Shown here: positions 44,787 to 53,864 of the stretch, piece by piece
Layout of the letters: every line of letters starts with the position of its first letter
Numbering within the stretch: the first letter of the stretch is position 1
From: Bacillota bacterium
GTDB lineage: Bacteria > Bacillota > Sulfobacillia > Sulfobacillales > Sulfobacillaceae
Direction: 5' to 3'
Assembly: GCA_021784595.1 (NCBI GenBank)
Contig: JAJYHT010000055.1
Location: 102,449 to 166,448, forward strand
Length of the DNA stretch: 64,000 bases
The notes under the pieces: model-generated
The model's input: only the letters and a program-made list of their open reading frames with translations
What the model was told of the DNA's origin: nothing
Database searches by the model: none
Program-made: the position numbers and the translations under genes

Positions 44787-45033
44787 AGAGCAATTGGACC
44801 TCCCAGCGATTTGGAGCGTTTAATTCCTATCATACCTAATTTATCCCGATAAGGAAAACCTTTCGAGCGGTCGGTATTACTTTTCGAACAATAGTACACA
44901 GAAAAAATCCCGACTGTCCTATGTTGATGACAGTTTTGGCACCATAAGAAAAGAATTTTGTCGTCGAAGCGCTGAAAAGCTGGTGAAGCTCTGTGCTATG
45001 CTGGGAGTATTCATACAGGGTGGGGGGACGACC

Positions 45034-45462
45034 GTGGAAAATTCCGATGCCGGTGCCTTGTTTGAAGCGACATTCGCCTTGCTGCGACTCTTAGGCCGCA
45101 ATTTTCGCAGAGAACGGGAACCTTTGAATATTACGCCGACTCAGTACCATGCGCTAGCCATCATGCATGATGCCGGGACAAGTACATTGATGGAAATGGC
45201 CTCTTTGCTGAAAGTTGCCGGGCCTACTGCGACTCGGGCCATCGATGCGCTAGAACAAAAGGGCTTGGTGGTGAAGGACCGGGATCCTCAGGATCGACGC
45301 ATTGTGTGGTTGCGATTGTCTGCTGAGGGAAGCCGCTTGCTAGCTAGTGAGCGCAAAGAGCATATTGCCTATTTGCAGCAAATAGGCTCTCGGCTTACTT
45401 CTGTAGAACAACAGGAATTGATTCGGTTGATGCAAAAATTAGTGGCGCAGGATAACCCCTAA
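45034..45462 (+). CDS. MarR-family transcriptional regulator
   Basis: 142 residues from a GTG at 45034 behind a G-rich stretch (GGTGGGGGGA); a longer start at 44983 would add a Met-rich N-terminus. The winged helix (PTQYHALAIMHDAGTSTLME, then GPTATRAIDALEQKGLVVK with the wing RDPQDRRIVWLRLS) is clear. MarR proteins bind short palindromes as dimers and usually repress neighbouring efflux or stress genes. It is followed 13 bases later by the NAD-kinase-like gene, so the two form one unit. Confidence 0.88.
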   Translation: MENSDAGALFEATFALLRLLGRNFRREREPLNITPTQYHALAIMHDAGTSTLMEMASLLKVAGPTATRAIDALEQKGLVVKDRDPQDRRIVWLRLSAEGSRLLASERKEHIAYLQQIGSRLTSVEQQELIRLMQKLVAQDNP

Positions 45463-45475
45463 ACCTACGCCGAGA

Positions 45476-46477
45476 GTGAGGGAATGCACTACGCGGGGAT
45501 TGGTAGGACTGATATTGAATCCGATGGCGGGCCGGGATATCCGCCGGTTAGTGGCTTTTGCGTCACTGCAGTCAACACCGGAGAAATTATTGGTGATTCG
45601 TCGTCTGCTCTCTGGTCTCGCAGTGTTTCGTGATGAGGTCCAGGTGCTGATTCCGGCAGACTACGAAGGGCTGTCGGAGCTAGTGGCCAGTGAAGCGAAG
45701 CGGCAGTTTGGGATGAAGGTGTCCGTTGTAGGGGAACTTATGTCGCCTTCTTCGGCGGATACCACACTAGCGTGGACGCGTCAGTTAGAAGAGGCTGGGG
45801 TTGAGGTTATTATCGCCATAGGCGGTGATGGCACGCAGCGCAACGTGGCCCAGGCGCGCCCCCAAGTTCCGATTTTGCCCATCGCAGGCGGGACCAACAA
45901 CGTAGCTTGTTGGATTGGCGATCAAACTGCGGCAGGATACGCTGCCGGTCTTTATGCCACAGAGCGGGAGCGTTATGCAGGAGAATTGCGGCGCGCCAAG
46001 GTCTTGCATGTTCACGTCAAGAACCAAGATGATTTAGCTTTGATCGATGTGGCGCTGGTTCGTCAGACGTTTACCGGGGCGCTCGCAGTGTGGAACCCAG
46101 AAGATGTGGTGGCACTGGCGGTAACGGTAGCTGACCCCACCAGGCCGGGACTATCCAATGTGGCAGGATATGTTGAGCCCCTGACACCGGTGGAAGATGC
46201 CTATGTGTGGTTGAAACTTGGAGCCGTCCAAACCGGACTGGGCCCGCATTATGGTGTATTGGCCCCTGGATTGATGACGCCGTTTTATGTGGTGGATCAT
46301 CGGAGAATGGCATTGAATCAACCGCTGAAGATTGAGATTCCCGACGCCGGAGGCAGCCTGGCTCTCGATGGAGAGCGCACGATTGTGGTGCGGCCCGGAG
46401 ACTCGGCCTGGTTGGAAGCGCGTCGGGACGGACCCCAATACTTGCAGCCAGAACGCATTCTGCGGGCATTTCGTTGA
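45476..46477 (+). CDS. ATP-NAD kinase family protein (AcoX-like)
   Basis: 333 residues. The NAD-kinase-fold signature GGDGTQRNVAQA is at about residues 117-128 and the later GGTNN matches the second nucleotide-binding turn. The N-terminal GLILNPMAGRDIRRLV is characteristic of the 'ATP-NAD kinase/AcoX' group, which differs from housekeeping NadK. Cofactor phosphorylation is likely but not shown. It is 13 bases from the marR stop. The GTG start at 45476 has no classical ribosome site apart from GAGAG, consistent with coupling to marR. Confidence 0.8.
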   Translation: MRECTTRGLVGLILNPMAGRDIRRLVAFASLQSTPEKLLVIRRLLSGLAVFRDEVQVLIPADYEGLSELVASEAKRQFGMKVSVVGELMSPSSADTTLAWTRQLEEAGVEVIIAIGGDGTQRNVAQARPQVPILPIAGGTNNVACWIGDQTAAGYAAGLYATERERYAGELRRAKVLHVHVKNQDDLALIDVALVRQTFTGALAVWNPEDVVALAVTVADPTRPGLSNVAGYVEPLTPVEDAYVWLKLGAVQTGLGPHYGVLAPGLMTPFYVVDHRRMALNQPLKIEIPDAGGSLALDGERTIVVRPGDSAWLEARRDGPQYLQPERILRAFR

Positions 46478-46605
46478 TGGAAATCGTCAATCCCTGATGG
46501 GCATAGCCTCTCAGCGTCTCGCTCCAAGAATGGGTCTTGCTGATTAAACTCTAGGCATGAATTGAGCATGCCCGTCCTATGTATGTAACTAGGGAGGGAC
46601 GGCTC

Positions 46606-47112
46606 ATGGAAGGACCAGTCATCGAACGGGATTTGGCAGAGACCATCAATCGGTTGGGCAGTATTCGCCGGCAGTTAAAGGATTTGGAAACGGAAGAAGC
46701 GCTGTTGCGCAATCAGGTGGTGGCGGCCTTGGCCGGGTGGCCGGCAAAGTGGTTTCCGATTCGCGTGGGGGGATATGAGATTCGCCGGCAGCAACGGGCC
46801 GGGAAGTTAGATGTCGATCAAGCGGTAAAGATATTGTTAGACAAGGGCCTCTTGGCGCTCCTGGAGTCGACCCCGGTGATTATAGGCACACAAGAGGTGT
46901 ATGCCTTAAGAGTGGATTTAGCAAGCCAGATGATGCCTCCGGAGACACGCAGCGTCTTGCTGCAAGATTATGAGGCGGCCATCGGGGAGCGCCCCGTCAT
47001 CGCTGTTGGGGATATAGAAGCTTTGCACCAACAAGGAAAACTGACCGAGGACGAATGGAAGGGTTGCTTTAAAGACGCCAAGCCTTTCATTGAAATGTTG
47101 ACGGTACGATGA
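46606..47112 (+). CDS. hypothetical protein with N-terminal coiled coil
   Basis: 168 residues from the ATG at 46606, with GGGAGGG at 46592-46598; an in-frame start at 46579 lies before this site. The N-terminus (about 5-50; IERDLAETINRLGSIRRQLK and following) is a predicted coiled coil. It is followed by a mixed region with IRVGGYEIRRQQRAGKLDVD and an acidic helical end (DEWKGCFKDAKPF). A resemblance to Gam-like or 'host-nuclease inhibitor' coiled coils is faint, and I do not assign it. The last 26 bases overlap the convergent GH1 gene. Confidence 0.6.
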   Translation: MEGPVIERDLAETINRLGSIRRQLKDLETEEALLRNQVVAALAGWPAKWFPIRVGGYEIRRQQRAGKLDVDQAVKILLDKGLLALLESTPVIIGTQEVYALRVDLASQMMPPETRSVLLQDYEAAIGERPVIAVGDIEALHQQGKLTEDEWKGCFKDAKPFIEMLTVR

Positions 47113-48319
47113 TCGGCTCTCGGCCCGAGTTTTCTTTGTTTAGTTCAATGATGGTTCGGTAAAGGTCGGCGCTTTTGCGAGGAGTGCGTTCCAAAGTGTC
47201 ATAGTTTACCTCGACTAATCCGAAACGAGGCTTAAACCCTTCCGCCCATTCAAAGTTGTCGAGGGCTGCCCAATGAAAATAGCCGCGGACCTCGACGCCT
47301 TCTTGTTGAACCGCTGCGATGGCTGCCAAATGCGTGATGAGATATTGTTGGCGTTCTTCATCAATGTTGGTGGCTATGCCATTTTCGGTAATCAAAATGG
47401 GCTTTCTGTAAGACTTTAGACGGCCCAGCACGTGGTGCAAGCCTTGAGGATAAATTTCCCAACCCATCTCGGTGACTTTGGCCCCCGGCTTGGCGGCAAT
47501 CGGCGCCAAGCCGCGGGACGCGGAAATCCACTGCCTAGTATAGTAATTGATTCCGAGAAAATCCTGATAAGCGTCAACCTTGTGGATAAATCGCCAGTTA
47601 AAAAGATAGTCGATTATGCGGCACAGCATGCGGTCCGCGGGAGACTGCGGCTGGTAAGGCGCAAAATAGACCACATGGTGGGCTAAGCCCACCATGGCTT
47701 TGGGATCGATTCTTTTAATCAGGCGATAGGCTTTTTGGTGCAAACGCACTAAGCGATTGGTTAAGCGCCAAGCTTTTGCGAGATGGGTTTCGCCCGGGGG
47801 CCAAGTGCCGAAGGAATACCCCATTACGGCATAAATGATGGGCTCATTAACGGTCACCCATAGTGTGACGAGGTCTTTAAGATGGTCCACGACATAGGCG
47901 GTGTATGACAGAAAATGAGATGCGGAGCGAGGTCCGAAAAAACCTCCCTGATCAGCAAACCATTGCGGCAGAGTGAAGTGATGCAAAGTGACCAGTGGCT
48001 CCAAACCATTTTCCCGCATCTTTTCGATGATGTGGCGATACTCTGCCATGGCTTGGCCTGAAAATTGTCCGGGTTTGGGTTCTATGCGGCTCCATTCAAT
48101 AGATAACCGATAGGCGTTCCAACCTAGGCTCGAAAACAAATCAAGGTCGGGGTCTGGATTCGCGAAATGACCGGTGCTACGGCCTGAGCGTTCCAGGCGG
48201 GCAACGTGGCCCGCGTCTTCCCATCGGGTCCAATCGTTTTGGGCATCTCCCTCGATTTGGTGGCTGGACGTTGCCGCGCCCCACAAAAATGGGGGTAATG
48301 AATCAGGCCAAGTACTCAT
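47087..48319 (-). CDS. GH1 family beta-glycosidase
   Basis: 410 residues from the ATG at 48319 (MSTWPDSLPPFLWGAATSSHQ), which has AGGTGGC seven bases upstream. The longer frame to 48505 lies inside the preceding gene. The acid/base Glu is in TVNEP (about residue 155) and the nucleophile Glu in LITENG (about 311); both are intact, with a sugar-binding NYY and FHWAALDNFEWAEGF. Slightly shorter than most GH1 enzymes (about 440-480). No signal peptide, so it hydrolyses imported beta-glycosides in the cytoplasm. It starts 4 bases after the diacylglycerol-kinase stop, in one operon with nfo. Confidence 0.9.
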   Translation of the reverse strand: MSTWPDSLPPFLWGAATSSHQIEGDAQNDWTRWEDAGHVARLERSGRSTGHFANPDPDLDLFSSLGWNAYRLSIEWSRIEPKPGQFSGQAMAEYRHIIEKMRENGLEPLVTLHHFTLPQWFADQGGFFGPRSASHFLSYTAYVVDHLKDLVTLWVTVNEPIIYAVMGYSFGTWPPGETHLAKAWRLTNRLVRLHQKAYRLIKRIDPKAMVGLAHHVVYFAPYQPQSPADRMLCRIIDYLFNWRFIHKVDAYQDFLGINYYTRQWISASRGLAPIAAKPGAKVTEMGWEIYPQGLHHVLGRLKSYRKPILITENGIATNIDEERQQYLITHLAAIAAVQQEGVEVRGYFHWAALDNFEWAEGFKPRFGLVEVNYDTLERTPRKSADLYRTIIELNKENSGREPIIVPSTFQ

Positions 48320-48323
48320 CTGT

Positions 48324-49259
48324 TTAGCCACCTGCGCCCATGCGGACCCGAATCGCCTGGGGCAGGGTCCTGATCGTAATAGGGAGATGGCCGATAATCT
48401 CGCCATCGGCATGTACCCACAATTGTGGCGGCCCCTCAACTGTGAGTTCGGGGGTGGATAGCACTCTGACCTTAGGATGTCCAACGTGAGTGCCCCGAAA
48501 GACACGAACTAACAGTGGCAAGACACCCAAAGGGGAGATGGCTTGGACCCATACAACCTGAAACCTGCCATCAAACGGTGACGCTTCCGGACAAATCTTC
48601 ATTCCGCCCCCATAATATTGCGTATTCCCAGCGGCAATAAGAAAAGTGCGCTCGGTGCGCGACGCGTCAGCCAGCGTTATCTTCATGACCTGGCTGCGAT
48701 AGCCGACTAAATTCAACAAGATCCCGCGAATAAATACCCAGGTGCCGTTGCCTTGTTTTTTTCGTTGATTGACCCAACCTGCCACTTCAGCGTCAAACCC
48801 TACCCCTGCTACCGTCAAAAAGTAATGGTCGCCGACCTGGCCGATGTCAAACGGTTTGGCAAAACCGTTAAGCGCAGTGTCCAATGCATCTGATGGATTC
48901 CTTGGATAATTTAAAATGCGCACCAAGTCGTTGCCGGTACCGGCTGGAATGACGCCAAAGATGGTCCGGCCAGCCGGCATCAAGCCATTGATGACTTCGT
49001 GATGGGTGCCGTCGCCACCAAGTGATATGACCGTTAGATCATCTTGGTCCGCCACTCGGCGGGCCAACAAAGTGGCGTGCCCGGGTCCGTCCGTACGTTC
49101 TACTGCAATGCCCAACGATGAAATCTTGGGCTCTAACTGGTGATAAACACGCTCGGCTTTGCCGTTGCCGGCTACCGGATTATAGATAATCAGAGCTTTC
49201 GTGCTAATAGAGACTCCCCCAAATGATTCTTTGAGTTGCCGGTGAGAGAAATTCGACAT
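48324..49259 (-). CDS. diacylglycerol/lipid kinase (DgkB/YegS family)
   Basis: 311 residues from the ATG at 49259 (after AGGAAC); a TTG at 49298 would overlap the end of nfo. Motifs are NPVAGNGKAERVY near the start, SLGGDGTHHEVINGL (about residues 80-94) with the GGDGT phosphate loop, and PAGTGNDLVRIL. A C-terminal beta-rich domain follows, with HADGEII. The family phosphorylates diacylglycerol or other lipids at the inner membrane surface. It sits between nfo and the GH1 gene. A second GGDGT protein of a different type is at 45476. Confidence 0.87.
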   Translation of the reverse strand: MSNFSHRQLKESFGGVSISTKALIIYNPVAGNGKAERVYHQLEPKISSLGIAVERTDGPGHATLLARRVADQDDLTVISLGGDGTHHEVINGLMPAGRTIFGVIPAGTGNDLVRILNYPRNPSDALDTALNGFAKPFDIGQVGDHYFLTVAGVGFDAEVAGWVNQRKKQGNGTWVFIRGILLNLVGYRSQVMKITLADASRTERTFLIAAGNTQYYGGGMKICPEASPFDGRFQVVWVQAISPLGVLPLLVRVFRGTHVGHPKVRVLSTPELTVEGPPQLWVHADGEIIGHLPITIRTLPQAIRVRMGAGG

Positions 49260-49276
49260 TGAGGCGGGAGTTCCTG

Positions 49277-50107
49277 CTATTTTAACAAGTCGTGACAAAC
49301 TTCAATTTCTGCTTTGTATTCCCGTTCGTCATTAACCGGAGTTTCCAGATAAAATGGAATCGCTTCCAACCGTGGATCATTCAAAATATCGCCCATCATT
49401 TCTAGGCCCATAGCACCTTGTCCAATCAGTTGGTGGCGGTCCTTACGGGAGTTGAATGGCACTTTGCTGTCATTAAAATGAATGGCTCGCAATCTCCCCA
49501 TGAACTCGGGATTGCTGAACCCTGGGAATTCCCTAGGATCGTCAGGTGACAAGATGCCGGCCGCATAGGCATGTTGGGTGTCAAAGCAAAATCCTATTTG
49601 GTCCGAAGAAAAGGGTTCTACGATAGCTAGCAATTGCTCGAGCGTGAAGCCTACTTCCGAGCCCTGCCCTGCAGTATTTTCGATTAATACCATGACTCCT
49701 TCGGTGGTATTTTTCTCAAGTACCAAAGCGAGTGCTTGATGCATCCGTTCGATACCAAATTCTACACCTTGGCCCTTGTGTTTGCCGCAATGGACTACGA
49801 CACCGTAGGTGTTGCGAGCCTGGGCAATCACGAGATCTTGCACCAAGGCGTCTACTGAAAGATTGAACAACTCATCTTCTGGGCTGGCTAAATTGATGAG
49901 GTAGGGTGTATGGCCGATGGCTACCAGGTCGAGTTCCTCCATCAAGGCCTTGCCTCGGGCAGCGTCGTTCAGATCCAAAGCCTTCGCACCGCGAAAACCT
50001 CGAGGATTTTTGGTGAAATACTGAAAACAGGTGGCTCCTAGTTCGGGTGCCGCCATTACCGTCTTTTGAAATCCCTTGGCCACACTGAGGTGGCAACCTA
50101 TGCGCAT
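49277..50107 (-). CDS. nfo: endonuclease IV (AP endonuclease)
   Basis: 276 residues, ATG with GGGGAG eight bases upstream. The family pattern is complete: IGCHLSVAKGF at the start, HTPYLINLASP, VVHCGKHKGQG, the zinc ligands ENTAGQGSEVG, FCFDTQHAYAAG and HFNDSKVPFNSRKDRHQLIGQG (in part), then PFYLETP. It cuts abasic sites in DNA and acts on oxidised bases. It is the first gene of the nfo-dgk-GH1 operon, so a repair enzyme is linked to lipid and sugar enzymes by transcription only. Confidence 0.94.
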   Translation of the reverse strand: MRIGCHLSVAKGFQKTVMAAPELGATCFQYFTKNPRGFRGAKALDLNDAARGKALMEELDLVAIGHTPYLINLASPEDELFNLSVDALVQDLVIAQARNTYGVVVHCGKHKGQGVEFGIERMHQALALVLEKNTTEGVMVLIENTAGQGSEVGFTLEQLLAIVEPFSSDQIGFCFDTQHAYAAGILSPDDPREFPGFSNPEFMGRLRAIHFNDSKVPFNSRKDRHQLIGQGAMGLEMMGDILNDPRLEAIPFYLETPVNDEREYKAEIEVCHDLLK

Positions 50108-50288
50108 AAGACAATCTCCCCGTTGGTTTCACATTGTCCTTATGATGCCGGACTCGCCCATTGGCGTCAAGTTTTGGTGGATTATTGCCAGGACTAGTAA
50201 TGGGTGCGAATCGATAGGCAATGGCACCAGGTTTGGAGATTGGGAAGGAATTTAGCCTTAGCGGAGAGAAGAAGTATAAGCGAACAGA

Positions 50289-51998
50289 ATGAGTGCGGGA
50301 AGGATGGTATTTTTTAACATGACAGCGAAATACTGGACTTATCAGGAAATGTGGGACGCGCTCCTGGCGTGGCAGGAAGAATTCTCGGAACTCATGCAAG
50401 TCCATGTGCTGACAAAAAGTCGCGAGGGTCGTGACTTGCCAGTTGTTATGCTGACGGACCGTCGCACGGGGGACGATTCGACTAAACCTGCACTCTTGGT
50501 GGATGCCAATATCCACGCGGGAGAAGTGGCGGGCAATGCGGTGGCGATGTTTTTCATTGAGAACTTGTTACGCGGTTTTGGACATCGCCAGGATGTGACG
50601 CATGTCTTGAGTACCCGAACGGTATATGTCGTGCCCAGGTTATCGGTAGACGGCGCGGAACTTTACCTGACAACACCCAAGAGGCTGCGTTCGAGTCCAC
50701 GCCTGTACCCGTATTCAGAGCCCCCTCATGGGTGGATTCCGCAGGACATTAATGGGGATGGCTGGATCTTGTCGATTCGCATGCCTGCCACCGATGGCGC
50801 GTTTGTAGTCGATGAACTGGATCCGCGGGTGATGCGCCCACGCGAGCCGGGGGAAATTGGCGGCACCTATTATCACGTGTTTGTTGAGGGAAGGATTGAT
50901 CACACCGCTCTGACGGGAACTATGCCACCGTTTGCCCATATGAAACTTTCCCGTCGCGAGGGGATGGATTTTAACCGCAACTTTCCCATTCGGTGGGCGG
51001 GAGAAAGCGGCCAACCAGGCGCGGGTCCGTTCCCATTGTCGGAGCCGGAACTGTATGGGTTAGCTAAATTCGTCGAAGCGCATCCCAATATTGCGGGGTA
51101 TGTGGCATTACATACCGCGGGCGGCGTGATTTTACGCCAGCCTTCAATTGGCCCCGACACGGTGCTATCAGAGACTGACCGCGAACTATTCACACGGATG
51201 GCGGAAGTAGGCGAGAAAGTGAGCGGATATTTTGCTCGTTCTAACTATCGCGCCTTTGCCAGCGGACATGAAAAAGTCCTGATGCCAGGGGCGGCTGACG
51301 ACTGGATGTATGACCATTTGGGTGTTTTGGGGTTTACCGTGGAGATTTGGGACTTGCCGCGTGCTGCAGGAGCCAGGGGTTATGCTGAACACGGAGTGTC
51401 CGAGTTAATGAAGCGCAGCTTGGATCAACAACGGGAGGACTTGCGGAAAATATATGCATTTGTAGACCGAGAGGAAATTGAGGATGGATACTTTCCCTGG
51501 ACCTCTGTGGACCATCCAGACTTGGGACCGGTCGAGATTGGCGGACTAAATCCAAAGTTTTTGGTGCAAAATCCGCCACTGAGATTTTTACCGCGTGAAT
51601 GCGAGAGAGTGTCATCGTTTTTAGAGCGTCTGGGCCTATCCTTGCCGCAATTGAAGATAGGGCAAGTGTCAGCGTCGCAAGAGGGCATTGGCGTCTATCG
51701 TGTGGTGGCCGAAGTGGTCAATGAGGGATATCTCCCGACTTCGAGCACCGAAAAAGGCAAGGATTTGGGTGTTGAAGGAGTCAAGGCCCGTCTTGACGGA
51801 GCTTCAATTCTTGAAGGCCAGTCTCCCGTGCTATTAGGCCACTTGGATGGATATGGAGACCAGGGTTCTTACGGTCCTCCTCACACCCAACGCGGATATG
51901 CGCATTGGGTCGTTAAGGCGGAATCAGGAACCGTGGCTACTATAACGTTTACGGCGCCGCGGGGTGGCAGCGTGGCAACGACAGTCACATTAGTGTAA
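50289..51998 (+). CDS. M14 family zinc carboxypeptidase
   Basis: 569 residues. Zinc ligands are HAGE (His and Glu, about residues 76-79) and ALHTAGG (His, about 275), and the catalytic Glu is in TVEIWD (about 351). After residue 430 or so the protein continues in a beta-rich domain (PLRFLPRECERVSSFLER, then YRVVAEVVNEGYLPTSSTEK in part), resembling adhesion- or CARDB-like additions. No signal peptide is evident, so it may act inside the cell. The start at 50289 lacks a close ribosome site; ATG codons at 50304 or 50319 are alternatives. It heads an operon with an aminotransferase and, beyond an IS607 element, a PaaK-like protein. Confidence 0.88.
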   Translation: MSAGRMVFFNMTAKYWTYQEMWDALLAWQEEFSELMQVHVLTKSREGRDLPVVMLTDRRTGDDSTKPALLVDANIHAGEVAGNAVAMFFIENLLRGFGHRQDVTHVLSTRTVYVVPRLSVDGAELYLTTPKRLRSSPRLYPYSEPPHGWIPQDINGDGWILSIRMPATDGAFVVDELDPRVMRPREPGEIGGTYYHVFVEGRIDHTALTGTMPPFAHMKLSRREGMDFNRNFPIRWAGESGQPGAGPFPLSEPELYGLAKFVEAHPNIAGYVALHTAGGVILRQPSIGPDTVLSETDRELFTRMAEVGEKVSGYFARSNYRAFASGHEKVLMPGAADDWMYDHLGVLGFTVEIWDLPRAAGARGYAEHGVSELMKRSLDQQREDLRKIYAFVDREEIEDGYFPWTSVDHPDLGPVEIGGLNPKFLVQNPPLRFLPRECERVSSFLERLGLSLPQLKIGQVSASQEGIGVYRVVAEVVNEGYLPTSSTEKGKDLGVEGVKARLDGASILEGQSPVLLGHLDGYGDQGSYGPPHTQRGYAHWVVKAESGTVATITFTAPRGGSVATTVTLV

Positions 51999-52023
51999 AA
52001 GTTCACATAAAAGGAGCGTTCAC

Positions 52024-53169
52024 GTGTTTGGAAAAGATTTGAAGTTGCTGGTGCCGGCTGCTCTCAGCCACACCTATCTCAATACGGGAACCCTAGGGCC
52101 TACCCCTGCTACCGCGTTGGCGGCGGCCGCAGCGCAAGAGCTAGAGTGGATGGAAGTAGGACCCGGTCACGTCCCGTTTTATCTTGGGGCGCGAGAGGAA
52201 ATGCGGAAATTTGCTCAACGCCTCGAACAAAACTTCCCCGGCGGCACGGTAACCTTGACCGAAAACAACAGTGCGGGCATCCTTCGCGTGCTGTGGGGCA
52301 TGGACTTTCATGCGGGCGACGAGATTATTACCAGCGATCAGGAGCATGGGGCCGTACTGTATGCGCTGTCCGCGGTAGCTCGGCGGTTTGGCCTTAAAGT
52401 TAAAATAGCAGGAATGACGGATGACAAGGGCATCGTGCAGGCAGTGCGCGAGCTTTTAAGTTCTCGAACCCGTTTGGTGGTCATTAGCCACGTATCTTAT
52501 ATGACCGGATGGGAAGTTCCAGTAGCGGACATCGCCCAAGAAATTCGCCGCTACCCGCGTTGCCGCTTTTTGGTGGATGGGGCTCAAGCACTAGGGAATA
52601 TCGTCGTTAATCCTGAACTCTCAGGAGCGGATTTTTATGTGTTCTGTGGTCACAAATGGATGATGGCGCCCGCCGGTTGGGCAGGCCTTTGGGTTCGCCA
52701 CAACCGGTTGAAAGATCTCTACACAGTATGGGCGGATGAAGGTGCATTAGATCCTTGGGCGCTTGTGGAGCATCCCTATGCACCACAACTTCAGCAAGGA
52801 ACCGCATTAGAGTTTGGCAGCCGGTGTTGGCCGCGTGTAGTGGGCTGGGCTATTACCTGGGATTACTACGAGGAAGAAGGATTTTTGCACCAGGCCCTTT
52901 ATCAACTCGGTTTGGCGGATTCGGCGAGAGAACAGCTGTCTACAATGACCGGGTTGAGGCCCATTGCTCCTTTAGATCCGATGATGAACCAAACAGCCTT
53001 AATGACGGTGCAGAGTGAGCAATTGGGGGAGGGGATCGCTGAGGCGCTTTGGCGTAAAAACGTTTTTGTTAAACCCGTGCCCGAGTATCGGGGAATGCGG
53101 ATCTCGTGGGCGCTGTTCAATACGGAAGAAGATTTGGAGAATTTGGTGACGGCGGTCAATACCCTATAG
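52024..53169 (+). CDS. class V PLP-dependent aminotransferase
   Basis: 381 residues from GTG at 52024 with AAGGAG nine bases upstream. The N-terminal YLNTGTLGPTP is the class V start, the phosphate-binding TLTENNSAGILRVLWGM is at about 77-93, and the PLP lysine is in FCGHKWMMAPAG (about residue 210). It is of the isopenicillin-N-epimerase/cysteine-desulfurase-like fold type I. The conserved VSYMTGWEVPV and VDGAQALGN (cofactor Asp) are present. It acts on an amino or keto substrate, unknown. It starts 25 bases after the M14 stop and ends just before the IS607 element. Confidence 0.9.
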   Translation: MFGKDLKLLVPAALSHTYLNTGTLGPTPATALAAAAAQELEWMEVGPGHVPFYLGAREEMRKFAQRLEQNFPGGTVTLTENNSAGILRVLWGMDFHAGDEIITSDQEHGAVLYALSAVARRFGLKVKIAGMTDDKGIVQAVRELLSSRTRLVVISHVSYMTGWEVPVADIAQEIRRYPRCRFLVDGAQALGNIVVNPELSGADFYVFCGHKWMMAPAGWAGLWVRHNRLKDLYTVWADEGALDPWALVEHPYAPQLQQGTALEFGSRCWPRVVGWAITWDYYEEEGFLHQALYQLGLADSAREQLSTMTGLRPIAPLDPMMNQTALMTVQSEQLGEGIAEALWRKNVFVKPVPEYRGMRISWALFNTEEDLENLVTAVNTL

Positions 53170-53240
53170 AGACGAAGTAACCAATAATCTGCGTTGATGG
53201 AGGGCATGAACAGTTTTGATTAATATATAAGTAAACGTGC

Positions 53241-53246
53241 TATAAT
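53241..53246 (+). promoter_or_regulatory. TATAAT six bases before tnpA ATG
   Basis: A perfect -10 box at 53241-53246 predicts transcription starting at about 53253, the A of the tnpA ATG. With no Shine-Dalgarno site, this implies a leaderless mRNA. A -35 box is weak (TTGATT at 53216-53221 with 19-base spacing). Confidence 0.5.
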
Positions 53247-53252
53247 AGTGGT

Positions 53253-53864
53253 ATGGTCCACACATATTCTCCTAAAAACTTTGGGGCATTGATTGGGAAA
53301 TCGGTAGCGACATTGCAGCGATGGGACCGTGAGGGGATTTTGACCGCTTATCGCTCTCCCACCAATCGGCGGTATTACACGCATGACCAGTATCTGGCGT
53401 ACATCGGGGTGGTCGCGAAGCCCGAAGGGCGGGTGGTTCTGTATGCGCGTGTTTCAACCCGCAATCAACGTCCCGATTTACGCAACCAAGTCGCTGCGTT
53501 AGAGCAGTATTGTCAGCAACACGGGATGATCCCTAGCGACACGATTCAGGACATCGGAAGCGGCTTGAATTATCACCGAAAAGGCTTCAATCAACTATTT
53601 GAAGACATCGAAGTGGGCACCGTGCGTCAACTGATTGTGGCCCACAAAGACCGTCTTGTTCGGTTTGGATTCGAGTGGTTCGCAGAGTTTTGTGCCCGAC
53701 ATGGGACCGAACTCATTGTGATGAACCAAGAAACGCTATCGCCTGAGCAAGAAATGGTCAACGATTTGCTGTCGATAGTCCGCGTTTTCAGTGCGCGCCT
53801 GGATGGCTTGCGATCCTTCCGAAAGGCGTTGAAACATGCTCTTAGCGAAAAAGATTCGCATTAA
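53253..53864 (+). CDS. tnpA: IS607-family serine recombinase (TnpA)
   Basis: 203 residues. A MerR-like DNA-binding helix-turn-helix comes first (FGALIGKSVATLQRWDREG, then a TNRRYYT wing), followed by the serine-recombinase catalytic domain with VVLYARVSTRNQRPDL (catalytic Ser about residue 69). Further serine-recombinase blocks are DIGSGLNYHRKGF and IVAHKDRLVRFG. This order is diagnostic of IS607 TnpA. It moves the element by serine-mediated strand exchange with relaxed target choice. It starts at a leaderless position and overlaps tnpB by 29 bases. Confidence 0.93.
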   Translation: MVHTYSPKNFGALIGKSVATLQRWDREGILTAYRSPTNRRYYTHDQYLAYIGVVAKPEGRVVLYARVSTRNQRPDLRNQVAALEQYCQQHGMIPSDTIQDIGSGLNYHRKGFNQLFEDIEVGTVRQLIVAHKDRLVRFGFEWFAEFCARHGTELIVMNQETLSPEQEMVNDLLSIVRVFSARLDGLRSFRKALKHALSEKDSH

